Shown here: positions 37,861 through 49,930 of the stretch, in pieces
Layout: every line of letters starts with the position of its first letter
Position numbering within the stretch: the stretch's first letter is position 1
Assembly (NCBI RefSeq): GCF_964340395.1
Contig: NC_135563.1
Span: 20,978,151 to 21,038,150 of the forward strand
Source: Glandiceps talaboti
Lineage: Eukaryota > Hemichordata > Enteropneusta > Spengelidae
DNA: 60,000 bases
Direction of reading: 5' to 3'
Program-made: the position numbers and the translations under genes
The notes under the pieces: model-generated
What the model was told of the DNA's origin: nothing
The model's database searches: none
Seen by the model: only the letters and a program-made list of their open reading frames with translations

Positions 37861-39849
37861 TATACAATACAATGACAATACAATGACAATACACAAATGA
37901 CTAATTGCAAAACACTAATATTTACAAAGTCAAATAAAATCGACTACAGACCCTGAATAAGTATTTCAATCACCTGACATTTAAAAATGGCGAATTTCAA
38001 ATACAAAAAATGTGGATGTCATAAGGTTAAACTCTTTGTATAAGCTTCACAGAGCATGATGATAGAAATGCCTTATTAGTCAGATAAACACGGTGGCTAG
38101 GGAGTCTAAACATGTATTTCGATCTGAAATATCTAGGTGGGACAAAGAAATTACATTTGGCAAGTATATCTGGACAAATTACTAAAAGAAAACGTTTTAC
38201 TGCAATAATCATCAGATGACAGAAAACCATATCACACCAAGTAATAATTGTTTTTTTGTTTGTTTGGTTGTTTGTTTTATCTCAGACTCGATTGAACTGT
38301 CGGCATGTAGTACAAGAGCTAGATTTATGGAGACCCTAAAAGTTGAATATATTTCCTTTGTCGTTTGCATTTCGTAATTTCCACAATGGTTTCCATTCAC
38401 TGAACACTAATATAGAACGTTTTGAATGATGTATAGTATTTTATAGAATTAATAGTCTTAAAATCAACTTTAGGGCATTGGTTCCCTCAGGAGAACATTC
38501 TCCAATTACAATAGGTATAATACACCATTAAATGTACCCGATATGTAATTAAATTGTCAATCCCCTGCCCAGGTTGGAACGTGCTTATTTGAGTCTTTCG
38601 TTCTAAAAATATTCAGTTTGTAACAATGGTTGTCGGGGTATTATTTCTATTCGCTGACCGAAGAAACAACCATTTCAATGTTCGTATTTATAATACCTGC
38701 AGCAAAAAAAAATACTTCGGGGAAAAGATTAGAGCAAACGTACATTTGAAGTGTAAAGTCCCAACCCAGTACAAGGGTTGAAGTAATATATTATAAGCAT
38801 GCGTATTTACGTTGTTCTGCTACTAAACTGTAAAATGGTGTATGTTTGCCTATATACCAATGGATCGCTACAACAATCCTCCTATCAAGTGACTAACATT
38901 GGTTAAAATAAGACAACGCAGAACAAGAAGTGACCACAGAACACATGGTACAATATGTCAGGAGACAAGTATGGGGCAGTGTTTTAAAAGTGCAACCTGC
39001 GAAGCACCTGTGGGAAAGTAAAAACAAACAATTAAATCAACAAAATTCCTTTCCCGCCCCCTCCCCAACCTGCCTTGACCTAAACATTGTTATTTCCTGT
39101 TTTCAAAACCATTGTTCGGCCATTGTTTTTTCCGCAGTGATGATCTTTCTATATTCCAAATATTCTCAAATTCAAGGTTTTATACATTTTTATGACCAGT
39201 TGGTTTCCATGTAACAAAATCATCCACACTGTCTTATTTCTTGAGTCTCATCGACTGTTCGTTCAAACTTGTCATGTCAGCTAATTACTGATGAGTATAT
39301 TTCTTATATAGTGTGTGACCATCTGTTAAAAAAAGACAAACTTGGACCCTGAGGCAAAGGATGCAAGTGTTCAAGGCAAGAACTTCAGACTAACAAAGCT
39401 CGTGCTGTACAGTTGTCATCTTATCAAGGTTGTCATCAAAGAAGTATATGTATTTGGTATTCCTTACCGTCTATTCACGTACCACGCCTGTGGTGTTTGC
39501 GTCACACACCTTGCGGCAGTCAATGCATCATATCAAAGGGTCTATTCTTATGACCTGTCGTCTTCCAAGTAATGCACGTAGTTGACGAGACCCCACTGAC
39601 AATAGAAATACACCTGTTGGATTCATATACTTAACGTCTGAAGACTTTATGACATGGACTTTGATGAGCAGATAAAACTTTGGTGTGTAACATTGCAACT
39701 AGTCTGGTGTCTTTGCCTGGCTTTTCAGTACAGCATGAAATTTACGGCAAGTCGATGAATATTGCAAGTATCGAAGAAAGCATCAAATAACAACAAACAT
39801 TTGAAGTTGTTGACACTTAATGAACTGTAGTTGAAATAAGGACAACGAC

Positions 39850-39960
39850 TTTTACCACCTTACACGTCACAAAATACATTGTTGTGTTTTCATAGAATTA
39901 AGTGACAGGTCATTGGGGACTTTAAAACTTACTCACCCGTTCAGAATTGAAGCTGTTTAG
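39850..39960 (+). repeat. Diverged duplicate of the segment at 36765-36865, upstream of gene 1
   Basis: This lies about 500 bases before the gene 1 start codon. Partial conservation against 36765-36865 could mark either a repeat or a duplicated control region. Confidence 0.5.
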
Positions 39961-40443
39961 TATTATTGTTGGTGGCTTTGCCTGTAGGCTTTGGATAATC
40001 CTAACAACCCTTGCCAATAAAATGAAACCCCCTTGGGATGCGAGGTAGTATAACCTAAACTATGTTCATTGATATCAAACCTGGGTGATGACATGAGTCG
40101 ATGGAATAGCACGCTGAAGTCCACACGATACGTCTGATCACACAATTACGAGATGTGTCTAGCATGTATATCTTACAAATCGCGTTGAATATGTGCTAAA
40201 CTAAAATAGAAGCGGACTGTGGAGATATTTGGAATACCACCGCAAATCGGGATCACACACATTACAATTGGAGAGTTCAGCTCCTGAGTTAATCTTTAAG
40301 TGACGCGACAGATTTGAGTACTACTCACCGACGCGAAGACTGTATTGAACGATTCCTCTCTACCGTTTTAAAGTAGATGCTCTTATAACAGTGAGTGACA
40401 CCGATCCGTTGTGGTGAAGTTCTCTTTCAGTCTACACAGCATC

Positions 40444-42021
40444 ATGGAATATAAACAACTTCTACGAAAACGAGGAGATTCAATGTCAAAGAGGACCCCT
40501 GCTTGGTTGGTTGGATTAGCCAAACGTGCCGTCGTCGAATATGAAGAACTATTCACTATTAATTCTTTTAATTTGAAGACTAGAACAACTGATGGACAGA
40601 GCGAAGAAGCCAACATATCGACTATTGCCAATGCCAATAAAACGTCGTCCATGCACCTGAAAGTGCCAAAGGCAGGAAGAGAACATTATAGATGGACGAA
40701 AACAGACGGCATGGTAAGAGAGAAACGACCCAAAACTGAAGTGAGTACAAATCTCGCAAAGTCACCTCGGAACGGAACCAAGATACCAACAAATCCCACT
40801 GTGAGGTTGTCTCTGGCTGGCAGGACAAGAACAAGGCCAGGGACATCCAAACCATCGCTACATCAACCAATAAACCAGAAATGCAAAGTTACAAGTACCA
40901 AAACTGTGAGGAACGTTCCTCGCACGCTTCGAAAACAACGGAACAAGTCACTTCCGCCAAGAGTTACTAACCAACAGTATTTTGATTCAAGTAAGTCGTC
41001 ATCTTCGGTAAAAAGGGATAAGGATGGACGTCGTCCACTATTTCAACCACGTGGACCAACATCTTTGCCGAAGGTTGGCCCTCGACTAGACAAAGAATCT
41101 GACAGAATATCTGACGAAATTGTATATAATACAAGTTTATGCGCAGACGTAGATTCGGGTGTCGAGGATTCTAATTCACATTCAGATGATGAGAGTTCGT
41201 TGACGACAATGTCGTGTTCTTCATACTTGGCAAACCAATACAATGTGAACATAAACACATCACATACAGAGACTAAGAACAAACCATTTGACGAATCTCA
41301 AGGCTCGTTTCGTGACCACAAGTTTGACACACAGGATCAAAGCGAGTGCATTAACTTTCCAATACAGACTCGGAGTTCGTCCCAGGAAGAAATAAGAGAT
41401 ACCTCACTCGAACAGACAAGTGACGTACAAAGTGAAATTGATGCTATTACACTACAAATGCAAACGACAGATTTGGATTCTGATCAAACTGGTGACGACC
41501 CTCTAAAACAATCGAAATCAGACTCAGCTAAATCAACAAGTTATACCTCACCCTTGGAGACTCAAGAGGAATCGAAGATCGAGTCTACGGCAATAACTTT
41601 ACCACTTCGTCCTTTAGCTCTGTACAAAATTTACATCGCTGCTGAAAGGCTCGGTATTCCCTTCAGATCAAAACAGTTGAGGATAAGAAAGGTGAGCGAC
41701 AGTTACGTTCAAATCGATTTCTGGCGAAGCAGGAATCCCATTTACTGTCCACATCAAACTACTCCTGCACTGAATACTGAGGCACAGAGACGAGGTTTTG
41801 AGGATAAAAGTATCCCAAGTTACAGGAGAGAGACAGCTTCGTCGGAAAGGCGTAAAATAAAAACTCCTGGACTACATCGGAAGCATTTACCTGAAATCGT
41901 AGATCCAGACGATCAGGTTGGTGATCAGTCATCACAATCACCAAGAAGGACGACGTCCACACGAGAGGTGCACAGACGTGTCTTTGGTCCTGCCTTATCT
42001 CAAACCAAACGTACATTGTGA
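40444..42021 (+). CDS. Single-exon gene 1: basic, Ser-rich, mostly disordered 525-aa protein of unknown function
   Basis: This is a 525-codon open frame without introns. The start is the first ATG (40444), with A at -3 and G at +4; an in-frame TGA lies upstream at 40396-40398. I do not recognise the family. Residues 1-50 look partly ordered (a helix-like stretch around 19-38 with Trp and aromatic residues). Residues 60-215 are Lys/Arg/Ser/Thr/Pro-rich and probably disordered. Residues 220-380 are acidic and Ser-rich and include DSGVEDS at 237-243, which fits the beta-TrCP phosphodegron form DSGxxxS. Residues 385-436 are the most fold-like part, hydrophobic and aromatic (LALYKIYIAAERLGIPF, then YVQIDFWRSRN). 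The tail is basic with an SPRR motif. No signal peptide or membrane segment is seen. A CTCTTTCAG at about 40422-40430 could be a 3' splice site, so an upstream non-coding exon is possible. It is the first of three similar same-strand genes. That it is coding is near certain; the function is unknown. Confidence 0.85.
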   Translation: MEYKQLLRKRGDSMSKRTPAWLVGLAKRAVVEYEELFTINSFNLKTRTTDGQSEEANISTIANANKTSSMHLKVPKAGREHYRWTKTDGMVREKRPKTEVSTNLAKSPRNGTKIPTNPTVRLSLAGRTRTRPGTSKPSLHQPINQKCKVTSTKTVRNVPRTLRKQRNKSLPPRVTNQQYFDSSKSSSSVKRDKDGRRPLFQPRGPTSLPKVGPRLDKESDRISDEIVYNTSLCADVDSGVEDSNSHSDDESSLTTMSCSSYLANQYNVNINTSHTETKNKPFDESQGSFRDHKFDTQDQSECINFPIQTRSSSQEEIRDTSLEQTSDVQSEIDAITLQMQTTDLDSDQTGDDPLKQSKSDSAKSTSYTSPLETQEESKIESTAITLPLRPLALYKIYIAAERLGIPFRSKQLRIRKVSDSYVQIDFWRSRNPIYCPHQTTPALNTEAQRRGFEDKSIPSYRRETASSERRKIKTPGLHRKHLPEIVDPDDQVGDQSSQSPRRTTSTREVHRRVFGPALSQTKRTL

Positions 42022-42186
42022 TCGACTGTAGTTGTACATGTCATCATAGACAGACAAACTACATGCTAGTATACACCTCCACTGTCTATGTGATGGCATG
42101 CAGTTTTGTCTGTGGAGGAGATTATACGTACACGTTTGGACAGTTGTAAGCTGACCTGTGATATGAATCTGGTTTTTGTAAGGGAT

Positions 42187-42192
42187 AATAAA
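42187..42192 (+). promoter_or_regulatory. Polyadenylation signal of gene 1
   Basis: This is a canonical AATAAA 166 bases after the stop codon of gene 1, giving a short 3' UTR of about 190 bases if cleavage occurs 10-30 bases downstream. The distance is ordinary for a compact gene. Confidence 0.55.
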
Positions 42193-44291
42193 CATCTGTT
42201 TGCTTCATAGAATATATTACATGTAACAAGAAATCTCACTAAAATGGTAAAATTCATAAATCATGTTTCATTTCAAAGTGTACGTGTATATATATACATC
42301 GGTTATATAAGTTTGTGAGTTAATACACGGTTTGTTCAAACTTTTGATATCTTCAAGGGCTATAATTCGAAGTGTGAGATTTTGAGATAGCAGGTATATA
42401 AGAAGAAAGAGTACATTATATACGCTTTGAAGTAATAATATATACCAAATAATGAGTATGTTAAATTGTTTTAAAGCTTCTTCCTTTTTTAAAGATGAAA
42501 AGGATGAAAATTGTTTTTCAGACAATGACTAGATTTCATGGTCAATACAGTGATATACAAATACAAACTCGTCTAAGGAGAGAAATTGAACCCACCATAT
42601 TACAAATTTAATGTATTTCCCTTTGTATCCGTCGATATAAACAGGATAACTGGATATTCGATAGGAACTCCTTCGGTGCTATTGCTATGCTGTGAAAATG
42701 GGGCTTAACGAAAGGCTGCCATCGGTTAAGATTTGAAATCGTTCCACTGGTCTCATTCGACATGCATGTAGACACATACGATCTTACCTCAGACCATTTG
42801 TTTGGTGGTGTAAGATCTTACCAGCGTCAAATATGACAATATTTGTCGCACATATTGAAAGGGAAATGTCAGGTAGAGTAAAAAGGGGTGAAAAATGACG
42901 CACAAACCAGAATCAAAGTTTACAATGACTTGTGCCGTGGGTTATACTTCCATGCTTGTACTTACATATATATTTCATTGAAATACGTCATAAAAACTCA
43001 AATCGAAATTATACTAAGCTCTCAGGTAAGAAATATGTTACATGGATAATAGTCCTACTCACTACAATTCGAAGCAAATAATGCCACTCTCTAGATAGCA
43101 TGCATATCTGGCAGTTTGACGTAGACATTTTGTAGAACTGTGTGTCTCTGCATGTAAATTTAATTGAACTGTTTACTCGCTGAATTGTAGGACCGTAGAT
43201 TCTTAGATTGTACTGAAAGGTACAATGGGTTTACATACACTGGTACGACAAAACCACCTGTTTAATAGCGCATACGATATTATGCTTTGGTGGCTGCTAG
43301 AATTAAATTATGATTTCACGACGTGACGGATAAGATCACGCTCCTTATATCTGCCTTTGACATTGCATACTTTTGACAAGTTTTTTTTTATTATTTTGAC
43401 AAAGAGGTTGCTGAATAACTTCTGCCAAAATCTAGCAATGATTATGTAATGTTTTATAAAACAATTATAATTAACATTCATGAAAGTCTAATACATTTTA
43501 TATTCAATAAATAAATATAAAGTCATTTTCAACGGTTCGTAAACATATTTTGATTGTTATTCGTTGATGCAGTATTGGATGCAATGTCTGTGTCTGTGCC
43601 TGTCATCATGTACGTATGTGTTGTGTGTACGTATGCATTCAACTTTAGCTAACTTCTTAACCTAAACCTGATAAATCGCAGACTATTTTGTCACATTTTG
43701 TTTGTTTATATTTACTTCGCCACGAGGCATACAAGGGCTATGTCACATGTCAGATGCTCTTAAAGTCACGTGTTCAGAATGATGGTTCATCCTTTTGACA
43801 AAAGTGGTGCGTATTCGAACATTTCAAGTACATGACTGTACAAATTTGTTCTGTTTTGTTCGAAAAAAGTCGCCATTTTTATAACAATTCCTTCAGTCTT
43901 ACAGTATCCAAACTTTTCCTCTGGTTTTAGAAACAATTTGTGATAAAAAGTTCAATGCCAAATAAATGGAATAACAGTTCCAGTCACACAGAAGAGAAAC
44001 CACTACACCTTTGACATTATGGTTCTTTGCAAGATTTGCCAAAATACAACATTTAGTCTAAACTGATGTAGGGCTCAACATTACCCCCCCCCCCCCATTT
44101 TGATCATATCTATTTCAAGTATCTGTTTACACAATAGTTACGTCATGGTTGTTGAAATAAAGCTAAGTAAATGTATTCTGGATTGATCACAAAAGGGGAT
44201 TTTATGAACCAGACTGGTTGTACATTGAGGGCGCCTAACACACACGGTATTATATCGCCTCGAACGTTGTTTAAATATAAACTCATTTCAG

Positions 44292-44324
44292 ACTCAGACC
44301 ACTAAAATAGTTAGTGGTCTGAGT
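44292..44324. repeat. Perfect hairpin, 14-bp stem, 5-base loop
   Basis: ACTCAGACCACTAA pairs exactly with TTAGTGGTCTGAGT around the loop AATAG. It is not followed by a T run, so it is not a typical transcription terminator. Confidence 0.9.
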
Positions 44325-45353
44325 TTCAGATCAAAATCCAAGATGTGTTCTCTGGAAATCTCGGAGATGGCGTGTTCATTTCAGTTTCGTTTCCTTTCCT
44401 TACAACTTTCAAATTTAAGTCTGGTAGTATAATAATAAAATAAGAAGTCTTACGATTTAGTGGTGTCCGGAGTTTATTTACCCACCGTCAACGACACCGT
44501 ACCGCCATCTCAAGTCGGCTACTCTTGGTCTCCCTATACCTCTGAAGTGAAAGTTTTACATTTTTGACAAATACATCGTTCATGGTAAATACTTTACGTT
44601 GTAAAGCTTGTATTCAAAACAATTAAAGTGCTCACTTTAGTAATGTCTTTGTTCTGCACTAATATCAACAATTTCTCATAGGTTCTATAGGTAGTTTAGA
44701 AGTCTGTTTAAATTTACATGAAAGGAGAAATAGGTCTTGTTATAATACACACGCCTCTTGAGTTTTAGACTAATCTTTGTAATTTATCAACTGGTATGAA
44801 CACTTGTTTCAAATTTAACTGTAGTTGTTTTAATCAATCCTCTGCAAAGTTGTATCAATAGTTCAGTATCGTAGATTATTTACAGTCGTCAAGGTCTCTG
44901 TTTCCATGACGACTGTCTATTTTTCTCTACTATGTTAATTTCGTAGTAATGCAATTATGTAGAACTGTATACAAACATCACAACTTTCTAAAGACGTTAG
45001 ATAACGAGTCTTATTATACCAAGGCCATGGTCGTTCTCCAACGTTCACAATAGACCATGGGGGTTAATAATGGTGTAAAAATGCAACCTAAGAGAATAAT
45101 GGAAGTTAATTGGATAGTCTGTAAATAGGGCACAGACACTTGATACCAGACTCACTCTTTATGCATTTTGTCTTCCTTTCGGTCGCATATTTTATATATA
45201 GCATGTATACACCATGAGTAGTTCTACTGCCAGTGTTTTATGCTATTAAAGTAGCAAAGAATGAATAGTTTTAAAGCATATTTTATCAGAATAATTATGT
45301 ACGAATATATACATATTTTACAAGTACATGTACTTTAGATTCCAAAGCTACCG

Positions 45354-45361
45354 TGACGTCA
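45354..45361. promoter_or_regulatory. CRE/ATF-like palindrome TGACGTCA upstream of gene 2
   Basis: A perfect TGACGTCA palindrome lies 305 bases before the gene 2 start codon. The same octamer also occurs at 122-129 and 56877-56884, far from any gene seen here, and inside the coding part of gene 3, so its presence alone is weak evidence for function. Confidence 0.25.
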
Positions 45362-45665
45362 CTACCGCTCGGCTGATGACAATTGGATGTTGTTATAGGT
45401 GTATTAAATTAAAACTGTACAGTGGAATCTGTCACAGCGGGGCAATATCGAGGATAACAGCATAGGTGCAGCCACTCTGGCAATCGTTATATCATATTAA
45501 TCGAAGGATCTAGGAACAAACTGTGTTTACAGGCCTACGGCTTGTTGGATAAGTCGTGCAGAAATTTGAGAAGTTAAGACTATTTATCTCGTCGACAAAC
45601 TGTGCTACCATCCAACCTGACGATCAGAAGGACAGACGTCTGAAGACCGGGAGATTCTGACGATC

Positions 45666-47435
45666 ATGGAAGCCAACAATAAGCGTTTACAGTTTTCAAT
45701 GGAATCTCTTAACGAGGAGGAAGATTTAGTCTACTTGAAAGAGGGGGAAAGACGACACCCACACGTTTCAAAATCATCAAAAGATGCAGACTCTCGGCGA
45801 AATCTTGCAAGTACTCCGATTTCCTTTCTGAAATGGATCAAGAGTGAAACTATTGGTGCTGTTCAAAGTTACAAAGAAACCATAGCTACAACAAATTTCA
45901 AGACTGTCTCGCTCAGAAAAACATCAAAAGTGACAAGGATTGGGAAAACAGATGAAGAAAAAAACGATAAGAATGGCCATGATAGCGGTTCGAAGAAAGA
46001 AATATCGTTGGCAAAAGGATCAAACTCACATGTATTACACAAAAGATCACCATCGCTGGTAAATTATTCTGACAATGGACGTTTGAACGAGCATTCAAGC
46101 AATCGGCTACAAAATCCATCTCGTTTCATCAAAGACAGTAACGATAGCAAGCGATTTCTGATTTTAGACTTGCTACAACGACACAAATCGCCTATGTGTA
46201 ACGGGAAAGAAAGTCAAAATCCAGGCAAAATATCAAAATCGCCACAGCCAAGACGTTCTCTACGTAAGCCACCTCCACTTCAACAACAAAAACAACAAAG
46301 TGTTGCCATGGAAAATCCCATTGTCGACAGAAAGGTGTCAAAAGTAAACTTTGGTGAAAGTGATTGTATCGTCAACAAAACCTGTCAAGTAGTGTCTCGA
46401 CCGTCATACAGTAAAACAGAAATGGGTAACTATGACAACCATTCTCACAACTTGAAACGTCCAACACCAAGAATCAGAATATCGTCAATTACAGTTCCTG
46501 GCACGTGCGACGATACAGAAGGTGCGCTATGTGGTAATGCGTTTTTGTCTGACAAGAATGCAAAAAATGACCAGGGGAATCGCCAGAGTCAAAATCCAAC
46601 AAGATCACGATCAAATAGTATTGCAAGCAATGCAAGGGAGGCCCGAAGTCAGTATCTTGATTTGAAGAGAAGAAACAGTGTAAGTCCTAAACCAAGGAGA
46701 AAAGACTCGACCATAGACACACCGGACACAAGTCCATTTATCTCACCACGTGCTGGTCCACCTCAAGAAGATGAATATACCAAGGAAACACAAAGTGATA
46801 AAAACAAACTTTCCCATTGGACGAAGTTATCAGAAGCTATTAGCGGTGGCCGTCTCAATATAAGGGATATTAGACAAGCAAATCTGTCTTCGAAAGTTTC
46901 ATCTTTGCCGACACGTAGAATGTCTGTTCAAGTTAATACCAATCCAAGTATTGGAACAGAACAGTTTAGAAAAAGGCGAAGTTCAACAAGTGCCTTACCT
47001 GGAAATTTCCAATCAAATGGAAACGTTGATTTATTTGAGATTGTGGACGAAGACTGCGTAGAAACTTCGTCAGAACTTTCACCTCGTGACCCGACGACCC
47101 AAGCCGGTGATTGTCCAAAGTATATGCACGAAACGGTGGTTTGGAAAATCCGACATGGACGAGCCTACGAATGTCTTGGAAATGAAGAAGATGGAATACC
47201 AGAACCACCACCTCTAGAAATCAAACTATACGGTCCACCACAGTTACTTACACCCATACATACACAAGCTGTCTTTCAACCACAAACCAAAGATCAGGAT
47301 ACGGAAATCCGAAAAACGCGGCGGAAATTGATGAGAAATCTAATAGGTGATGATTTTGAGAGACTAAAGATGACGCGGTATCTTAGGGACTATGACTGTG
47401 ATACCGTACCAACTTATTTACCAACAGAAAAATGA
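45666..47435 (+). CDS. Single-exon gene 2: basic Ser/Pro-rich 589-aa protein with C-terminal GPP/DFExLKxxRYLR signature
   Basis: This is a 589-codon intronless frame. The ATG has A at -3 and G at +4, and an in-frame TGA lies upstream at 45618-45620. I do not recognise the family. Residues 50-73 form an amphipathic-looking stretch (PISFLKWIK onward). Residues 90-380 are Lys/Arg/Ser/Asn-rich and probably disordered, with many basophilic or proline-directed kinase-like sites: RSRSNS at 313-318, RRNSVSP at 335-341, SPFISPR at 356-362. Residues 383-414 may form a helix. KRRSSTS lies at 436-442. The end is more ordered: a Trp/Arg/Tyr segment at 490-505, a poly-Pro patch at 512-516, YGPPQLL at 522-528 and DFERLKMTRYLR at 563-574. 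The GPP and DFE segments align with the C-terminus of gene 3, so the two are probably paralogues. No signal peptide or membrane segment is seen. It probably acts inside the cell as a phosphorylated adaptor or scaffold, but that is inference only. Confidence 0.87.
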   Translation: MEANNKRLQFSMESLNEEEDLVYLKEGERRHPHVSKSSKDADSRRNLASTPISFLKWIKSETIGAVQSYKETIATTNFKTVSLRKTSKVTRIGKTDEEKNDKNGHDSGSKKEISLAKGSNSHVLHKRSPSLVNYSDNGRLNEHSSNRLQNPSRFIKDSNDSKRFLILDLLQRHKSPMCNGKESQNPGKISKSPQPRRSLRKPPPLQQQKQQSVAMENPIVDRKVSKVNFGESDCIVNKTCQVVSRPSYSKTEMGNYDNHSHNLKRPTPRIRISSITVPGTCDDTEGALCGNAFLSDKNAKNDQGNRQSQNPTRSRSNSIASNAREARSQYLDLKRRNSVSPKPRRKDSTIDTPDTSPFISPRAGPPQEDEYTKETQSDKNKLSHWTKLSEAISGGRLNIRDIRQANLSSKVSSLPTRRMSVQVNTNPSIGTEQFRKRRSSTSALPGNFQSNGNVDLFEIVDEDCVETSSELSPRDPTTQAGDCPKYMHETVVWKIRHGRAYECLGNEEDGIPEPPPLEIKLYGPPQLLTPIHTQAVFQPQTKDQDTEIRKTRRKLMRNLIGDDFERLKMTRYLRDYDCDTVPTYLPTEK

Positions 47436-48279
47436 TTCGCGGAAAACAAATTTTCGGAAGATTCTGAAACCCAATCAAATATATTTAGGCGAATATAAAT
47501 GATTGACTATGAGAGTCTGAAATATTGAGACCATCTGGAAAGTGCTGCAGCCTCACGCGATCTGTCCACGTAGATATTATTTCTATTTCTGATTTCCTTA
47601 TCTGGACGGAAGTTGTTTGTTTTTTGTTTTGTTGTTGTTGGTGGTGGTGGTGGTGGTTTTATTGAAAATATGTCTTACATGAAATGAAATTAGTCTGTTA
47701 TACAATTTCCTCGCTATTCACGTTGATTTTGTGGGTGTAAATCAGTCATATCACAACTTTTAAGTCAAGGGTATTTGTATTCAAACGAGCTGTGAAATTA
47801 ACGTCCAAAGACTTTGATATGTGGGTTTTTTCCTTTTGCATTACTTCTTATTGTAATGCAAACCCTTTACAAAGTCCCTCGCAATACAAAATCACTCTTT
47901 TCAATTTGTATTCATTACAATTTACTATATTGCTCATTTCATCATATTTGGTTTGTCTTCATTTTAATGAGATTGGTTTTAAGTTGTTTTGTGAAAAGTA
48001 TAAACAGATTCTTCATTCCCTTTGTTTGGATATATTCCACGTAACGTAAATCCTACATTTTGCATATGGAGATCAAAACGCGTTTTATGTTACGTCACTG
48101 GACAACAACTCGTCCTACTAAATCCATGATAGAACCATCGTGTAGGGTCTATAATTATAACTAATTTATTACATTCTTGAGAATTTGTTCCACTTTAAAA
48201 TACATGTATTCATTTACCACTGGCACTTTTCTCCTCTCCCCATAATTACTTTGTGATGTCTGCCGCATATGTTAAGAAT

Positions 48280-48285
48280 AATAAA
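48280..48285 (+). promoter_or_regulatory. Possible polyadenylation signal of gene 2
   Basis: This is the first AATAAA I found after gene 2, giving a 3' UTR of about 850 bases. A non-canonical signal nearer the stop could be used instead. Confidence 0.35.
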
Positions 48286-49783
48286 GGACTGTTTTTGAAA
48301 TATTGTGTGCCTGCATTTTTAACTTTCGCTCTACATATTATAAATTATAAAATATGATATCTGAGCAAATTTCTACAAATCGATTTACTATATCATGATT
48401 GTGTCATATTGACTGTCTGGCTGTAATAGATCTAACGGTTTCCATTCTCACAAGCCATAGTACAATCTTTCTGTTGACGCAAAGAAAAAATAATACACGG
48501 GGACATTTGTTAAGCGTTGCCGTAAAGAGACTAATGGTTTTCAACTTCCATCCAAATACTAAGTACTTTTCATGTCATTTTCTTGTCCTCATCCTTTTAC
48601 TGTGGTAGTAGTTGGGCTACAGGTTGGACGCATATCAGGTTTAATATGTAAGACTTAAAAGTAAAAATCGCAAATAACTAAAATACTGTAGTACTCCCCT
48701 ATTTCCACAACATGATTAGCGTTCACCTCGTTTTGTCTCTACTACCCTATGACGTAAACTAATAGATCTCTGTCTTAATGCGTAAAGTGCCTTTCGCACC
48801 CGATGCCTTGAGCAGAGTGACGTAATCTGAGATGTTCACTGTATAAATGATCAGTATATGCAGATGTTACTATGGTAAACAAATCATATTGACGGCGTCA
48901 TTTACCAAACAATCTTCCGTCATTGGCTCCAGTCTTACTGTACGAAGAAGTCTGTTCCATCGGGTTATCTTTTTGACGGGTTTAACTGCACCTGTATAAC
49001 GGAAACCTGGATTTCCTTTGGGAAAACGACAATTTCTTCGCAGTAACAATAGGAGACTGTGTGTGAGTATGGTACAGTACACATAATGACGGGTGTAGAC
49101 GCAATGAAGCGATAGACGCTTTTTTTGTATTGATACCCTATACCCATCAGTATCACATGGTATGTCTTTTATCAATAAACTATATTACAACTATATGTAC
49201 GAACAAATTACATATAATATATTCACTGTGTAATCTTTTGCAGTCAACTGTTAGCGTAAAACATGTACATGGTTAGAATAAATGCTAATAACATATTACA
49301 AGTTACAACCCCAGGGCAATGTGGTTACTTTGCAAAGGTGCTATATCTGTGTCCCTGTAATATATGCGTTGTTCTTTTCGATGGTTCAAAATTGCTCATT
49401 TTGCCTTAGTTCCGGATTCGTTGATAATCACGAGAGATTCATGGTAAAAACCTAGAAAAGCACTACTGAACGAAAACATCACCACGATCCCTCTAGTGAT
49501 AGAGAGACTATGGCGTCACTGTCCAAGGAACATAAACCTTAAAAGTCGTTTCACAGTATCAAACATCAGTTTAATCACGATATGGGAGTAATAGACCCAG
49601 TAATACTCAGATCAATTCTGCAAGTTACATCTCCGATGTGAATAGGTTCAGATTTCGATGTATCAACTCAAAATGCACACATAACGCCAATTACAAGTTA
49701 CAATGTCATTAATGTAATTGTTTAGTACAAAGGTGATCTTTATTTGAATACTGTAGAGATGCATAATTAACGTTCTATAATGT

Positions 49784-49930
49784 TAGTCTTGCTGCTAGAC
49801 CCCCTCTGGCTTTTCTGCTCACTGTCAAGGCGACCGAAGGTCGCCAGTGAGGACGACAGTTTCGATTGTATGCCACCTTCCACTGAAACAGAGTGTCGAG
49901 AAGAAAGTCTGTGGTCTAGCAGCTAGACTA
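49784..49930. mobile_element. Small MITE-like element with TA flanks
   Basis: The left end TAGTCTTGCTGCTAGACC and the reverse complement of the right end TAGTCTAGCTGCTAGACC differ at one base in 18. If the outer TA is the duplicated target, the element is 143 bp and Tc1/mariner-like. A GGCGACC-GAA-GGTCGCC hairpin lies inside. Confidence 0.7.

Larger units (their letters stand above)
34641..40443. other. Intergenic region upstream of gene 1
   Basis: Besides the repeats listed separately, I see no gene in this interval. The stretches 36865-37680 and 37870-39850 hold only short frames without family resemblance. The 88-codon frame ending at 36982 lacks an ATG at its start and overlaps a duplicated non-coding-looking segment. 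Confidence 0.6.
42193..45665. other. Spacer between genes 1 and 2
   Basis: This is AT-rich with ordinary CpG content. It holds a perfect hairpin at 44292-44324 and a C run at 44085-44098. No gene was seen. Confidence 0.6.

Noticed and set aside
37631-37910. Cys/Val-rich and Gln/His/Thr-rich frames on both strands
   Set aside because: They are artefacts of the second pentanucleotide array.
40391-40430. A 40-base intron from GTGAGT to CTTTCAG before the gene 1 ATG
   Set aside because: Too short for a spliceosomal intron; the acceptor might instead be used with a distant donor.
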